From Candidatus Chloroploca mongolica (lineage in GTDB: Bacteria > Chloroflexota > Chloroflexia > Chloroflexales > Chloroflexaceae), in assembly GCF_004762035.2 (NCBI RefSeq), contig NZ_SIJK02000028.1:1-64000 (forward strand): a DNA stretch of 64,000 nucleotides, in the 5' to 3' direction. Under the pieces are notes generated by a model. It saw nothing but the letters and a program-made list of their open reading frames with translations, ran no database searches and was not told where the DNA came from. Below are positions 1 to 8,534 of the stretch, piece after piece (the stretch's first letter is position 1; each line of letters begins with the position of its first letter). Made by a program: the position numbers and the translations under genes.

Positions 1-168
1 GTTGCATGCACATGCTGCCACAGAGAGCGTATTTTTTATCCGGTTTCGTATGATGTAATCGCCCTACGTAGTTGCCTTTTGGGGCTTGCATTTAAAGAAC
101 AAATATGCTACATTTGATTATCATAACCAAAGCTATAGCGGCAACATAACCGTAGGAGATCAAAGTAA

Positions 169-618
169 ATGACCCCGTCATCATCAGTAGCAGTGTGCCT
201 TTGGTACGACAGCAACGCTGAAGAAGCGGCAAGGTTCTATACGTCGCTTCTGCCAAATTCAGCGATCTTGAGCGTTTCGCCCGTCATGGTGACGTTCACG
301 CTTGACGGAGTGCCATTTCAAGCGTTGAACGGTGGGCCGCAGTTCAAACCTACCGAGGCTGCTTCTATCTCAGTAACCACCAAAGATCAACAAGAGACTG
401 ATTATCTCTGGAGCGCACTTACAGCCGACGGCGGCGAAGAAGGTCAATGTGCCTGGCTGAAAGACCGCTTTGGCGTATCTTGGCAAATTGTTCCGCAGAT
501 CTTGTCAAAGCTCTTGGGCTCCCCAGACAGACAAGCAGCCAATCGAGCAATGCAGGCAATGTTGCAGATGAGCAAGATCGACATTGAAACCCTCGAATCC
601 GCATTTAAGGGTGCATGA
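169..618 (+). CDS. VOC-fold protein of the PhnB / 3-demethylubiquinone methyltransferase-like family
   Basis: The 149-residue protein carries the N-terminal pattern typical of this glyoxalase/VOC-fold family, WYDSNAEEAARFYTSLLPNS at residues 12-31, and the C-terminal block WLKDRFGVSWQIVP. Family members are about 150 residues, so it is full length. Members fold as paired beta-alpha-beta-beta-beta units, but most have no proven reaction, and the methyltransferase part of the family name is historical. The ATG is preceded by TAGGAG at a usable distance. It stands alone on the plus strand next to a decayed gene on the other strand. Function beyond the fold is unknown. Confidence 0.85.
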   Translation: MTPSSSVAVCLWYDSNAEEAARFYTSLLPNSAILSVSPVMVTFTLDGVPFQALNGGPQFKPTEAASISVTTKDQQETDYLWSALTADGGEEGQCAWLKDRFGVSWQIVPQILSKLLGSPDRQAANRAMQAMLQMSKIDIETLESAFKGA

Positions 619-676
619 GTGCCTACAAAAAGATGATTGGCACAAGAGAAAAACCGCTCGCCCTCAAGCGTCTATG

Positions 677-945
677 CTACGGCAGCCCTTCTACGCCAAA
701 TGTTGTGCGCACGACGCCGGGTAAATAGGTGTAGAGCGAACCACCGAGCAGCGCCTCAAAGTGGGCTTGGAGCTGCATCGTTGCACGCCATCTATCCGGG
801 AGTGTTTCATGCACGCCGTGACGTAACGCGACATCAACGAAGCGCTTTTCCAGCAAACAGAAACCTTCGGGCAATGCCAGTGCGTCACAGAGTTGCAAGA
901 GCCGATCATAATCATCATATATAATGTTCTCCAAATAGGTTTTTA
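677..945 (-). pseudogene. C-terminal remnant of an HD-domain phosphohydrolase-like gene
   Basis: Minus-strand translation gives YDDYDRLLQLCDALALPEGF, then LLEKRFVDVALRHG, and ends near YLPGVV. I recognise this as the conserved C-terminal half of a bacterial HD-superfamily hydrolase family, in which the 'DDYD-LIQLCDALALP-G-CLLEKR' block is strongly conserved. The N-terminal half with the metal-binding H...HD residues is missing. The frame upstream of about position 945 no longer resembles the family and runs into the gene at 981 on the other strand. No start codon with a ribosome binding site is seen at the break. I read it as a truncated, probably dead gene. Family assignment is from memory of the motif. 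Confidence 0.6.
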
Positions 946-980
946 CAACAGAGAAAGACACATAATAGAGGTGCGTACCT

Positions 981-1625
981 ATGGCGAAACTCTGTTCCAA
1001 AATCATTCTCGAAGGAACACGCCTGACTTTCAAGACTGAGCTCGCTTTTGCGTTGAATGAGCATCCGCGCATTGTTGGCCCACGCAAATATCGTTATCAT
1101 TCACCCGTCATTTCGGCTGAGTGGTGCGCTTTTACCAATTTCCCGTGGGGTCGCGGCTTGATCAATTTTGAGCCGCAAGAAGAAGCCCTGGCAATCGAGA
1201 CCTACCAGACCTGGGTGCGCCTCTTTGAGTTGCAGCGTTACTATTCGTGGATTATTGATCGCTTTCATCTGTCTACGCAAATGTACCAATTGCAACGCTA
1301 TGATAAACACTATGATTTCAGGTGGTTGGAAGACCGGATGCGTCCACTCGGGTTCCGTCTGGTCTTCTGCACGCGCACACCCGAGTCATTTGCGGCGGCA
1401 CGGCTCGAGCGGCTGAAGGTGTCGGGCAATCCGGCCCAGTATGATGATTTGCAAGCCTTTGTGGCTGAACAGAAGTTGATGCAGCAACTGGTTGCCGCAA
1501 CGACGCTGCCAACCTTGACGGTAGATATTTCTGATAACGATGTGCCAGCAGCGGCGGAACGGATCGCCGACTGGCTTGAAGCGACGGGTGGATTGACGAT
1601 GGAGTCGATGCCGTCCCCCACTTGA
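981..1625 (+). CDS. Degenerate P-loop nucleoside/thymidylate kinase-like protein
   Basis: The 214-residue product has a kinase-like architecture. An N-terminal strand leads into ILEGTRLTFKTELA, which sits where Walker A (GxxxxGKT) should be. The first glycine and final KT are kept, but the second glycine is replaced by F. A DRFHLS motif near residue 93 resembles the DR-Y/F motif of thymidylate and deoxynucleoside kinases. WLEDRMRPLGFRLVFCTRTP follows in the lid region, and a C-terminal strand LTVDIS precedes the last helix. The start ATG has AGAGG upstream. The altered P-loop suggests changed or lost ATP binding. It could be an active atypical kinase, and I would not assign a substrate. Confidence 0.6.
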   Translation: MAKLCSKIILEGTRLTFKTELAFALNEHPRIVGPRKYRYHSPVISAEWCAFTNFPWGRGLINFEPQEEALAIETYQTWVRLFELQRYYSWIIDRFHLSTQMYQLQRYDKHYDFRWLEDRMRPLGFRLVFCTRTPESFAAARLERLKVSGNPAQYDDLQAFVAEQKLMQQLVAATTLPTLTVDISDNDVPAAAERIADWLEATGGLTMESMPSPT

Positions 1626-1650
1626 CGCTGTGCGACCCTGTTGTTATACT
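1622..1650 (+). promoter_or_regulatory. Sigma-A type promoter of the ileS leader
   Basis: TTGACG (1622-1627) and TATACT (1645-1650) are separated by 17 bases, a near-consensus housekeeping promoter. The -35 overlaps the stop codon of the upstream gene. Transcription would start near 1657, just ahead of the T-box leader. Confidence 0.7.
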
Positions 1651-1671
1651 ACAACGCAAATGGCTGTGACG

Positions 1672-1998
1672 GGGACGAGTACGATGATCAATCTCGCCTT
1701 CAGCGAGCCCGGGCTGGTGTGAGCCGGGCAGTTGAGCATCATCTGAAGATCACCCCTGAGCTGGCAGGTGAACCGTGGTGTCACGTCGATGCCCGCAGTA
1801 GCCCCGCCCGATCTTGTCCCTCGTTAGCGGGACAGAGCGTTGTTAGACGCTCGCCGAGCGCAGAATGTGAAGGCGTCGGGATGGTGGGTGAGTGCTTTGC
1901 TCACTGCTGCTCTCCGTTCCTTCAACCTTCTGAAGCGGGGTGGTACCGCGGGGCTTTTTGCCTCGTCCCCTTGTTCTTGGGGGCGGGGTTTTTTGTTG
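1672..1998 (+). promoter_or_regulatory. T-box riboswitch, isoleucine type
   Basis: The leader contains the T-box core GGTGGTACCGCG (1939-1950), the bulge that pairs with the uncharged tRNA acceptor end. An AGTA element lies at 1678-1681, followed by a long branched stem I. A candidate specifier codon ATC (Ile) sits at 1749-1751, in the context GAAGATCAC. GCGGGG (1935-1940) can pair with CCTCGT (1961-1966) as the antiterminator. The same CCTCGTCCCC also forms the terminator. Uncharged tRNA-Ile is expected to favour readthrough into ileS. The specifier position is inferred by eye; the T-box and terminator are clear. Confidence 0.88.
1961..1996 (+). terminator. Regulated intrinsic terminator of the T-box
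   Basis: CCTCGTCCCC (1961-1970) pairs with GGGGGCGGGG (1979-1988), a 10-bp stem including two G-U pairs. It is followed by a run of six T. It is mutually exclusive with the antiterminator. Confidence 0.85.
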
Positions 1999-2034
1999 TC
2001 TCGCCGTTTGGCCAGGTACGTTTCTGGAGGATGC

Positions 2035-5000
2035 ATGTTTACACCAGTCACGACGAATGTCTCCTTCCCACAGCTCGAAGAAGAGGTGCTGGAGTGGTGG
2101 ACTGAGCGACAGATTGTGGAACGCTCGCTTGCTTCGGGTGAAAAGCCGTTTGTCTTTTATGAGGGGCCACCGACGGCAAACGGTCGCCCCGGTCTCCACC
2201 ATGTCATCAGCCGAACCTTTAAGGATATTATCCTGCGCTATCGGGCGATGCAGGGCTATCAGATCATCGGGCGTCGTGAGGGCTGGGATACCCACGGGTT
2301 GCCAGTTGAGATCGAGGTTGAACGCAAACTCGGGTTTACCGGCAAAGCTGATATCGAACGCTTTGGCATCGCAGAATTTAATAAGCTCTGCCGTGAGAGT
2401 GTCTGGGAGTATATCCAGGAGTGGAAGACGTTTACCCAGCGCATTGCCTACTGGGTTGATGAGGATGGCTATTATACCTACGATAACAAGTATATCGAGT
2501 CGCTCTGGTGGATCTTGCGCCAGTTCTGGGATCGTGGGTTGCTTTTCCGTGACTATAAGGTGACGATGCATTGCCCGCGCTGCGGAACGACGCTCAGCGA
2601 TCACGAGGTGAGCCTCGGCTTCAAGGAGGACGTTGATGATCCGAGTGTCTGGGTGAAGTTCCGGCTGAGTGGTGCCTCAGTTGAGGGCGCTCCGGCAGAG
2701 GCGCTGGCTTCGGGGTTGGAGGGTGCCTTTATGGTGGCGTGGACGACGACGCCCTGGACGTTGCCGGCCAACGCGGCGTTGGCGGTCAATCCCGAGGCTA
2801 TGTATGCGCTGGCCGAGGTGGATGGACAGCCGTTGCTGGTTGCGGCGAGCCTGGTCGAGCGGGTGCTCGGCGAAGGTGCGCAGGTGCAACGCCAGATCCA
2901 GGGCAGCGACCTGGTCGGCCTGCGTTACGAGCCACTCTTCCAGGGAGTGCCGGGCAAGGGCGATACGGTTGATTGGGCGCAAGCGTATCGGGTGATTGCC
3001 GATGAGTTTGTCAGCCTTGATGATGGTACCGGGGTGGTGCATATCGCACCAGCCTATGGTGACCTGGAGATCGGGCGCAAGTATGGCTTGCCGACACTCT
3101 TTTCGGTGGGACTCGACGGCAAGGTGCTGCCCGAATATGAGGAACTGGGTTTTGGTGGCAAGTTCTTCAAAACGGCTGACACTGACATCACGCGCAATCT
3201 CAAACAGCGTGGTCTGATGTTCAAGAGTGGGCGCGTGCGTCACAGCTATCCCTTCTGTTGGCGCGACGATACGCCGTTGCTCTACTATGCCAAACCTTCG
3301 TGGTACATCCGCACGACGGCGTACAAGGATGATCTGGTTGACAATAATCAACAGATCCACTGGGTGCCCGAGCATATCCGTGATGGGCGCTTTGGCAACT
3401 GGCTCGAAAATAATATTGACTGGGCGATCAGTCGCGAGCGCTATTGGGGTACGCCCTTGCCGATCTGGACCAACGCTGATGGCTCACATATGGCGTGCAT
3501 CGGCAGTCTGGAAGAGTTGGAGCAGAAGGTGGGACGCTCGCTGCGCGATCTCGATCTGCACCGCCCCTATGTTGACGAGGTGACCTGGGAAGATCCGCAG
3601 CACGGCACGATGCGACGCATTCCTGATGTTGCCGACTGCTGGTTCGATAGCGGGGCCATGCCGGTGGCGCAGTGGCACTATCCCTTTGAAAACCAACAAC
3701 TCTTTGAGAGCGCGCATCCAGCCGATTATATCTGTGAGGCGGTGGACCAGACCCGCGGATGGTTCTATACGTTGCATGCCGAAAGCACGCTGCTCTTCAA
3801 TCGTCCGGCCTTCCAGAATGTGATCTGCCTTGGTCATATCCTCGACGAGCACGGCCTGAAGATGAGCAAGAGCAAGGGCAACATCATCAAGCCATCCGAG
3901 GTGATCGAGGCGTATGGCGTCGACGCTTTGCGCTGGTATCTCTTTGCCGCGGCGCCTCCAGGGAACCCGCGGCGCTTTAGCATGGGCCTGGTCAGCGAGA
4001 GCCTGCGCAAATTCTTGCTGACGCTCTGGAATACCTATAGCTTCTTTGTTACCTATGCGACCCTCGACCAGTGGCAGCCGGGTGAGGCTGTACCTGATGA
4101 GGCGTTGCAGCCGATTGACCGCTGGGCGCTGGCGGCGCTCAACGGGCTGGTACGTGATGTCACTGCTGACTTCGAGGACTACGAGGTCTACCCGGCGGCG
4201 CGGCGGATCGAGCGGTTTGTTGACGAGCTCTCGAACTGGTATGTGCGGCGCAATCGGCGGCGTTTCTGGAAGAGTGAAACCGATGTCGACAAGCAGGCAG
4301 CCTACAATACGCTCTATACGTGTTTGCTGACCTTGACCAAACTGACGGCGCCCTTTATCCCGTTTATCAGTGAGCAGATCTACCGCAATTTGACGGGTCA
4401 GGCTACAAGTGGCACGCCGCTTGAAGGTGTCGCCGAGAGTGTTCACCTGGCGCGGTGGCCGAGCTACGATCCGGCGCTTACTGACGAGACGCTGGTTGCC
4501 GATACGGAAGCGTTGCTCAACGCAGTCTCGTTGGGGCGTGCTGCCCGCAAGACAGCCAACCTCAAGGTGCGCCAGCCGCTGGCCGAGCTCTGGCTGCGTG
4601 CGGCGACACCCGCCGAGATGATGGGCGTACGCCGGTTTGAAGCGGATCTGCGCGACGAGTTGAATGTCAAGCAGGTGCGCTATCTCGAAGCTGCCTCAAC
4701 GATTGTCGAGTATCGCTTCAAGCCCAATTTGCGGCTGCTTGGCAAGAAGTACGGTAAGCTCGTACCGGCATTGACCGCTGCGCTTAAAGACCTGACCGGC
4801 GATGCCGCACGCGCAGCGGCGCACGCATGTGAAGCTGGTGAACCCGTACGGCTGACGATCAACGGGCAAGCCCTCGAACTCCAGGCTGAAGAGATTCTGG
4901 TCGAGAGTAGCGCCCCCGAAGGCTACGCTGTCGCCGAAAGCGACGGGATGCTCGTGGCCCTGAACACCACTGTCACGCCCGAACTGCGCCTGGAGGGAGC

Positions 5001-5256
5001 GGCACGCGATCTCGTGCGCAGCGTCCAGGATGCCCGCAAACAGGCTGGCCTGGCGATCGCCGATCGCATTGCGCTCTATGTGACCAGTGCAAACGAAGCT
5101 GCACTGCTGCAGGAAACCCTGGCGCAGTGGGGCGACTATGTACGCGGCGAAACCCTGGCAACGAGTCTCACGGTGGGCGACGCCCCCGAGGGTGCCCACA
5201 CCGAGCAGGCCGAATTTGGCGATGGAGACGCTACATTGGGCATTGTGAAGGCGTAG
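2035..5256 (+). CDS. ileS: Isoleucyl-tRNA synthetase (IleRS2-like)
   Basis: This class I aminoacyl-tRNA synthetase charges tRNA-Ile in the cytoplasm. It is 1,073 residues from the ATG at 2035, chosen because CTGGAGG lies just upstream and MFTPVTTNVSFPQ matches the family start. An in-frame upstream extension would run through the T-box. The HIGH-equivalent is PPTANGRPGLHHV (HH at 55-56) and KMSKS is at 609-613 (HGLKMSKSKGN). An editing domain lies between, then an anticodon-binding helical domain and a C-terminal domain. The GLHHV form and the absence of a terminal zinc-finger pattern point to the eukaryote-like IleRS2 class, which in other bacteria tolerates mupirocin; that trait is inference here. 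Confidence 0.97.
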   Translation: MFTPVTTNVSFPQLEEEVLEWWTERQIVERSLASGEKPFVFYEGPPTANGRPGLHHVISRTFKDIILRYRAMQGYQIIGRREGWDTHGLPVEIEVERKLGFTGKADIERFGIAEFNKLCRESVWEYIQEWKTFTQRIAYWVDEDGYYTYDNKYIESLWWILRQFWDRGLLFRDYKVTMHCPRCGTTLSDHEVSLGFKEDVDDPSVWVKFRLSGASVEGAPAEALASGLEGAFMVAWTTTPWTLPANAALAVNPEAMYALAEVDGQPLLVAASLVERVLGEGAQVQRQIQGSDLVGLRYEPLFQGVPGKGDTVDWAQAYRVIADEFVSLDDGTGVVHIAPAYGDLEIGRKYGLPTLFSVGLDGKVLPEYEELGFGGKFFKTADTDITRNLKQRGLMFKSGRVRHSYPFCWRDDTPLLYYAKPSWYIRTTAYKDDLVDNNQQIHWVPEHIRDGRFGNWLENNIDWAISRERYWGTPLPIWTNADGSHMACIGSLEELEQKVGRSLRDLDLHRPYVDEVTWEDPQHGTMRRIPDVADCWFDSGAMPVAQWHYPFENQQLFESAHPADYICEAVDQTRGWFYTLHAESTLLFNRPAFQNVICLGHILDEHGLKMSKSKGNIIKPSEVIEAYGVDALRWYLFAAAPPGNPRRFSMGLVSESLRKFLLTLWNTYSFFVTYATLDQWQPGEAVPDEALQPIDRWALAALNGLVRDVTADFEDYEVYPAARRIERFVDELSNWYVRRNRRRFWKSETDVDKQAAYNTLYTCLLTLTKLTAPFIPFISEQIYRNLTGQATSGTPLEGVAESVHLARWPSYDPALTDETLVADTEALLNAVSLGRAARKTANLKVRQPLAELWLRAATPAEMMGVRRFEADLRDELNVKQVRYLEAASTIVEYRFKPNLRLLGKKYGKLVPALTAALKDLTGDAARAAAHACEAGEPVRLTINGQALELQAEEILVESSAPEGYAVAESDGMLVALNTTVTPELRLEGAARDLVRSVQDARKQAGLAIADRIALYVTSANEAALLQETLAQWGDYVRGETLATSLTVGDAPEGAHTEQAEFGDGDATLGIVKA

Positions 5257-5289
5257 ACCTTAAGTATTGGGCCTAAACCTTCGCTTTCT

Positions 5290-5332
5290 CTGCACGGAGC
5301 GATGCCAGCAAAGCTGGCATCGCTCCGTGCAG
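5290..5332. repeat. Perfect 19-bp intergenic hairpin
   Basis: CTGCACGGAGCGATGCCAG (5290-5308) and its exact reverse complement (5314-5332) flank CAAAG. The apex reads CCAGC-AAA-GCTGG. There is no T-run, and the hairpin ends just before the ribosome binding site of the next gene. It may act as a processing or transcription-attenuating element. It resembles other hairpins in the window. Confidence 0.8.
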
Positions 5333-5347
5333 GTACAGGAGTCATCC

Positions 5348-6094
5348 TTGAAACAAGAAGATCTCCCCCACTTGCGGCGTCATCTGGTTGGCACGGGGCG
5401 GCTTGAGGGTGCGCGACCGTTGCGGTTGGTGATTGAGGGTGCAACGACCCAGGCATATAGCGATGCCCAGATTGACGACTATCAACGCGGTCAACGTGAA
5501 CCGTTGATCCGGCGCCCACCGATGCGGCTGAGCCTGCGGGCACATTTTTCGCACGAGGCGGGGGTGCTGCGCGGCACGGCTGGCTTTGGGTTCTGGAACT
5601 ACTTCCTGGCGGGATGGCCGACGATGCCGCGGGCGCTCTGGTTTTTTTATGGCTCGCCACCAAGCGACATTGCGCTGGCGTCTGGCGTGCCGGGGCACGG
5701 CTGGAAGGCGGCAGCCATTGATGCCGGTCGTCCACAGGGGCTAGCCCTCTTTCCGGTGGCCTTGCTCGCTGCGCCACTGATGCGAATACCTTTGCTCTAT
5801 CGGGGATGGTGGCCCCCCTTGCAGCGGTCGATCGGGGCAAGTGAGCGGCTTGTGGGGGTGCCAATGACCGCCTGGCATACCTATACCATCGAATGGGGTG
5901 AACGCACGAGTCGTTTTCTTGTTGATGGGCGGATCATCCTTGATGAGGTACCGTCACCACGCGGCCCGATGTGTTTTGTCGCCTGGATTGATAATCAGTA
6001 CCTGGTAGCAACACCGCAGGGGCGTTTGCGGTGGGGCTTGCTAGATGTGCCTGAGGCACAATGGGTCGAGATCGATGATGCCGTATATGGGTGA
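5348..6094 (+). CDS. Concanavalin A-like lectin/glucanase-fold protein
   Basis: The 248-residue protein begins at TTG 5348, selected because CAGGAG lies six bases upstream. A longer frame would translate through the hairpin. The sequence looks like a beta-sandwich of the LamG/GH16 type: RLSLRAHFSHEAGVLRGTAG, then GFGFWNYF in the centre, and WHTYTIEWGERTSRFLVDG followed by VAWIDNQYL near the end. I do not see the ExDxE catalytic motif of GH16 enzymes, nor a signal peptide. A carbohydrate- or lipid-related role is possible but unproven. It lies downstream of ileS, separated by the hairpin, and convergent to the HerA gene. Confidence 0.6.
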   Translation: MKQEDLPHLRRHLVGTGRLEGARPLRLVIEGATTQAYSDAQIDDYQRGQREPLIRRPPMRLSLRAHFSHEAGVLRGTAGFGFWNYFLAGWPTMPRALWFFYGSPPSDIALASGVPGHGWKAAAIDAGRPQGLALFPVALLAAPLMRIPLLYRGWWPPLQRSIGASERLVGVPMTAWHTYTIEWGERTSRFLVDGRIILDEVPSPRGPMCFVAWIDNQYLVATPQGRLRWGLLDVPEAQWVEIDDAVYG

Positions 6095-6103
6095 CCTCTA
6101 CCC

Positions 6104-7714
6104 TCAATCGGGAAAAAGCTCGTCAACTTCTTCCTGCGCCGTGGGCATCACGCCAGGACGCACCATGCCACGCCGTTGCACCGCTGCATAAAGCAACTCG
6201 TCATAACCACGTGTCTTGATGACAACCGGCATCGGCACAGCATGGCCGAGCACGAGCGCCTGTTGCTTGCTATCAAGCGTCGCCAGCACCGCCTTGAGGC
6301 CCGTGGCCCCACTGACCCCGGTAAAAACCGCGTCAATGTCGCGGTCATCGTTGAGCAGCGCCGTAATGCGGGTGCCAAGCTGACTCATCACTTCGTTGTC
6401 AATCGACGAAGGCCGCTGATCGACAACGAGCAGGGTAACACTGTATTTGCGCAACTCACGCGCAATCGTGCCAAAAATCGTCTGGCGGGCCGTCTGCGGG
6501 CTCAAGAATTTGTGTGCCTCTTCGATCGTGATCATCAAGGGTTGCGGGCGATCACGCTCATTTTTTGACTCGAGAAACCGCTCGGTCTGCTCGATCCAGC
6601 GGCGGTGAATCCGCCGCGTAATCAGGTTCGCCACCAGCATATAGGCCAGGCTCCCCCCGTGCGGACCAAACGCAAGCACGACATTGCGGCCTGCCGCAAG
6701 GTGTTCGATCATACGGTCAACCGAGGAAAAATTGGCCTTCTCTTCAACAAAACCAAGGCGAGGGATCTGGGCTAGTTTGCGTTTCAGCGCACTGATCGAA
6801 CTCGGGTGCGCGCCACTCTGCTCGGCAAACTCGGTGATCGCGTCGCTATCCATTTCGAGCAAGCAACGCAACCAATCTTGCTTGAAACGGTCATACAGCA
6901 AGTACGCCGACTCGGTCGCCGTGCTACTCAGGTTGAGTTCTTCGGTCAACAGGATCACATCTTCAATTTCGATCTGGTCGAGACCGATGACGACCTCGCC
7001 ATCGATCTGATTACGCTGGCGCGTCCGCCGATCAAGCGTGTAGACCAGCACATCGCTGCCAAAGAGTTGCTTGAGACCCTTGACAAAGGTATTATTTTCA
7101 GCGCGTGTCTCCCAGCCATATTCGTTGTGCATATCGAAGATCAAATTGCTCGCGATATTCGCGTGGATCACCCCACACAACAAAAGCCGGGTCAAAAAAC
7201 TTTTGCCGGTGCCGCTCTTGCCAAAAATGCCATTCGAGCGCTCGACCAACCGGTTGAGATCGAGGCAGACCGGCACATTCATATCGAGCGGTCGCCCGAT
7301 CTCAAAATGGCTCGTATCTTCTTGCCCAAAGACCCGCGTGAAATCGCCTTCCTGCGCCTCAAAGACCGGTGAAAAGTGGCGCGGGATCGTCTTCACCGGC
7401 AGCAACTGTGCGCTCAGGTCATGCGGCAACATCAGGCGCGGCATCAAGTCAAGGGTACCAAATGTTGAAGTCCCCGCGAGTACCGCCTGCAAAAAGCTGT
7501 CACCATCGGGCGGATCGGTTAAAATCTTCTGACTGGTTGCTTCAAGCGTCACATCGGTGATCATCGAGAAGAATTCGTGTTTTTCACCCTGAACGACCAC
7601 AAACTTGCCAACACGCATATCTTCAACACTCTCACTCGCCTCGAGGCGGGCAGTCAGCCCTTCACTCAGCGAGCCACTGGTGATGACGCCAAGCCGATTG
7701 CGCTGCAATGCCAT
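6104..7714 (-). CDS. HerA-like ATPase (HAS-barrel plus DUF87)
   Basis: This is a hexameric-type DNA translocase/helicase ATPase of the HerA family, 536 residues. The N-terminal ~100 residues fit a HAS beta-barrel (RLGVITSGSLSEGLTARLE). The RecA-like core has Walker A GIFGKSGTGKSF and Walker B LMITIEEAHKF. A C-terminal region carries DQRPSSIDNEVMSQLGTRI, which contains the expected arginine-finger region. The ATG at 7714 is preferred over the adjacent TTG because AAGGAG ends six bases upstream. HerA normally partners the NurA nuclease in end resection, but no NurA gene is next to it; the neighbour is a HAD phosphatase. The partner and role are therefore open. Confidence 0.85.
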   Translation of the reverse strand: MALQRNRLGVITSGSLSEGLTARLEASESVEDMRVGKFVVVQGEKHEFFSMITDVTLEATSQKILTDPPDGDSFLQAVLAGTSTFGTLDLMPRLMLPHDLSAQLLPVKTIPRHFSPVFEAQEGDFTRVFGQEDTSHFEIGRPLDMNVPVCLDLNRLVERSNGIFGKSGTGKSFLTRLLLCGVIHANIASNLIFDMHNEYGWETRAENNTFVKGLKQLFGSDVLVYTLDRRTRQRNQIDGEVVIGLDQIEIEDVILLTEELNLSSTATESAYLLYDRFKQDWLRCLLEMDSDAITEFAEQSGAHPSSISALKRKLAQIPRLGFVEEKANFSSVDRMIEHLAAGRNVVLAFGPHGGSLAYMLVANLITRRIHRRWIEQTERFLESKNERDRPQPLMITIEEAHKFLSPQTARQTIFGTIARELRKYSVTLLVVDQRPSSIDNEVMSQLGTRITALLNDDRDIDAVFTGVSGATGLKAVLATLDSKQQALVLGHAVPMPVVIKTRGYDELLYAAVQRRGMVRPGVMPTAQEEVDELFPD

Positions 7715-7746
7715 CAATGACTCCTTGCCAGGGTAGAAAGAAAGCT

Positions 7747-8526
7747 ATGTCTATTCCACGCTTTGACGGGTACATTTTCGATCTTGACGGTACCATTTAT
7801 CTCGGGGACCAGATCTTGCCCGGGGCCACCGAGTTGTTGACGACGCTCCGCCATGAGGGGCGACGGATCGCCTTTCTCTCCAACAATCCAACGCGAACCC
7901 GTGAACAGTATAGCCTGAAATTACACAGTCTGGGGATCGAGGTCGCGCTCAATGAGGTTGTCAATTCATCGTATGTGCTCGTACAGTGGCTGCTTGCCAA
8001 CGCACCAGGGGCAACGCTCTTTGTATGTGGCGAGGCACCGCTGATTGGTGAACTCGAAGCGGCGGGTTTCCAACTCAGTGAACAGGCCGAGTCAATTGAC
8101 TTTGTCGTCGCTTCATTTGATCGCACCTTCACCTACCATAAACTCCAGGTTGCCTTTGATGCAATCCGCGCCGGTGCCCGCCTGATTGCCACCAACCCCG
8201 ACCGGTTTTGCCCCGTGCCTGGGGGAGGCGAGCCCGACGCCGCAGCAATCATTGCGGCTATCGAAGCCTGCACCGCCACCCAATGCGAGCTCAATGTCGG
8301 CAAGCCATCACCAATTATGGCGCGCACCATCGGCGAGTTGATCCAGGTTCCACCCGAGCGGTGCCTGATGGTTGGCGACCGCCTAATGACCGACATTGCA
8401 ATGGGTGCCGCCGCCGGCATGGCAACCCTGCTTGTCTTGACAGGTGACAGCAACCGGGCCGATCTTGCCACCGCCCCGGCCCAGCCAACCTACATCGCTG
8501 AAACTCTGCTTGAACTCTTGCTGTGA
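7747..8526 (+). CDS. HAD-superfamily IIA phosphatase (NagD/phosphoglycolate phosphatase type)
   Basis: The protein is 259 residues from ATG 7747. HAD motif I is FDLDGTIYLGD, motif II is FLSNNPTR, motif III lysine is in VGKPSPI, and motif IV is VGDRLMTDIAMG. The large cap between motifs II and III is of the C2A (NagD) class. Family members dephosphorylate 2-phosphoglycolate, p-nitrophenyl phosphate or nucleotides; the substrate cannot be chosen from sequence. It is divergent from the HerA-like gene with only 32 bases between start codons, so the two promoters must overlap. An in-frame ATG at 7708 inside the opposing gene is a less likely start. Confidence 0.9.
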   Translation: MSIPRFDGYIFDLDGTIYLGDQILPGATELLTTLRHEGRRIAFLSNNPTRTREQYSLKLHSLGIEVALNEVVNSSYVLVQWLLANAPGATLFVCGEAPLIGELEAAGFQLSEQAESIDFVVASFDRTFTYHKLQVAFDAIRAGARLIATNPDRFCPVPGGGEPDAAAIIAAIEACTATQCELNVGKPSPIMARTIGELIQVPPERCLMVGDRLMTDIAMGAAAGMATLLVLTGDSNRADLATAPAQPTYIAETLLELLL

Positions 8527-8534
8527 CGCATCAT

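Noticed and set aside
637-924. Plus-strand 95-residue frame over the HD remnant
   Set aside because: It is rich in Arg and Ala without any family pattern and lies opposite a recognisable minus-strand protein, so it is a shadow.
1840-2034. In-frame extension of ileS upstream of 2035
   Set aside because: It would translate the T-box and terminator, and the ribosome binding site and family start are at 2035.
5348-6094. Active GH16 glucanase
   Set aside because: No ExDxE catalytic motif was seen; only the lectin-like fold is supported.
6148-6378. Minus-strand frames inside herA and other long overlapping frames across the window
   Set aside because: They have high Arg/Ser/Pro content, no motifs and complete overlap with better-supported genes, so they were treated as shadows.
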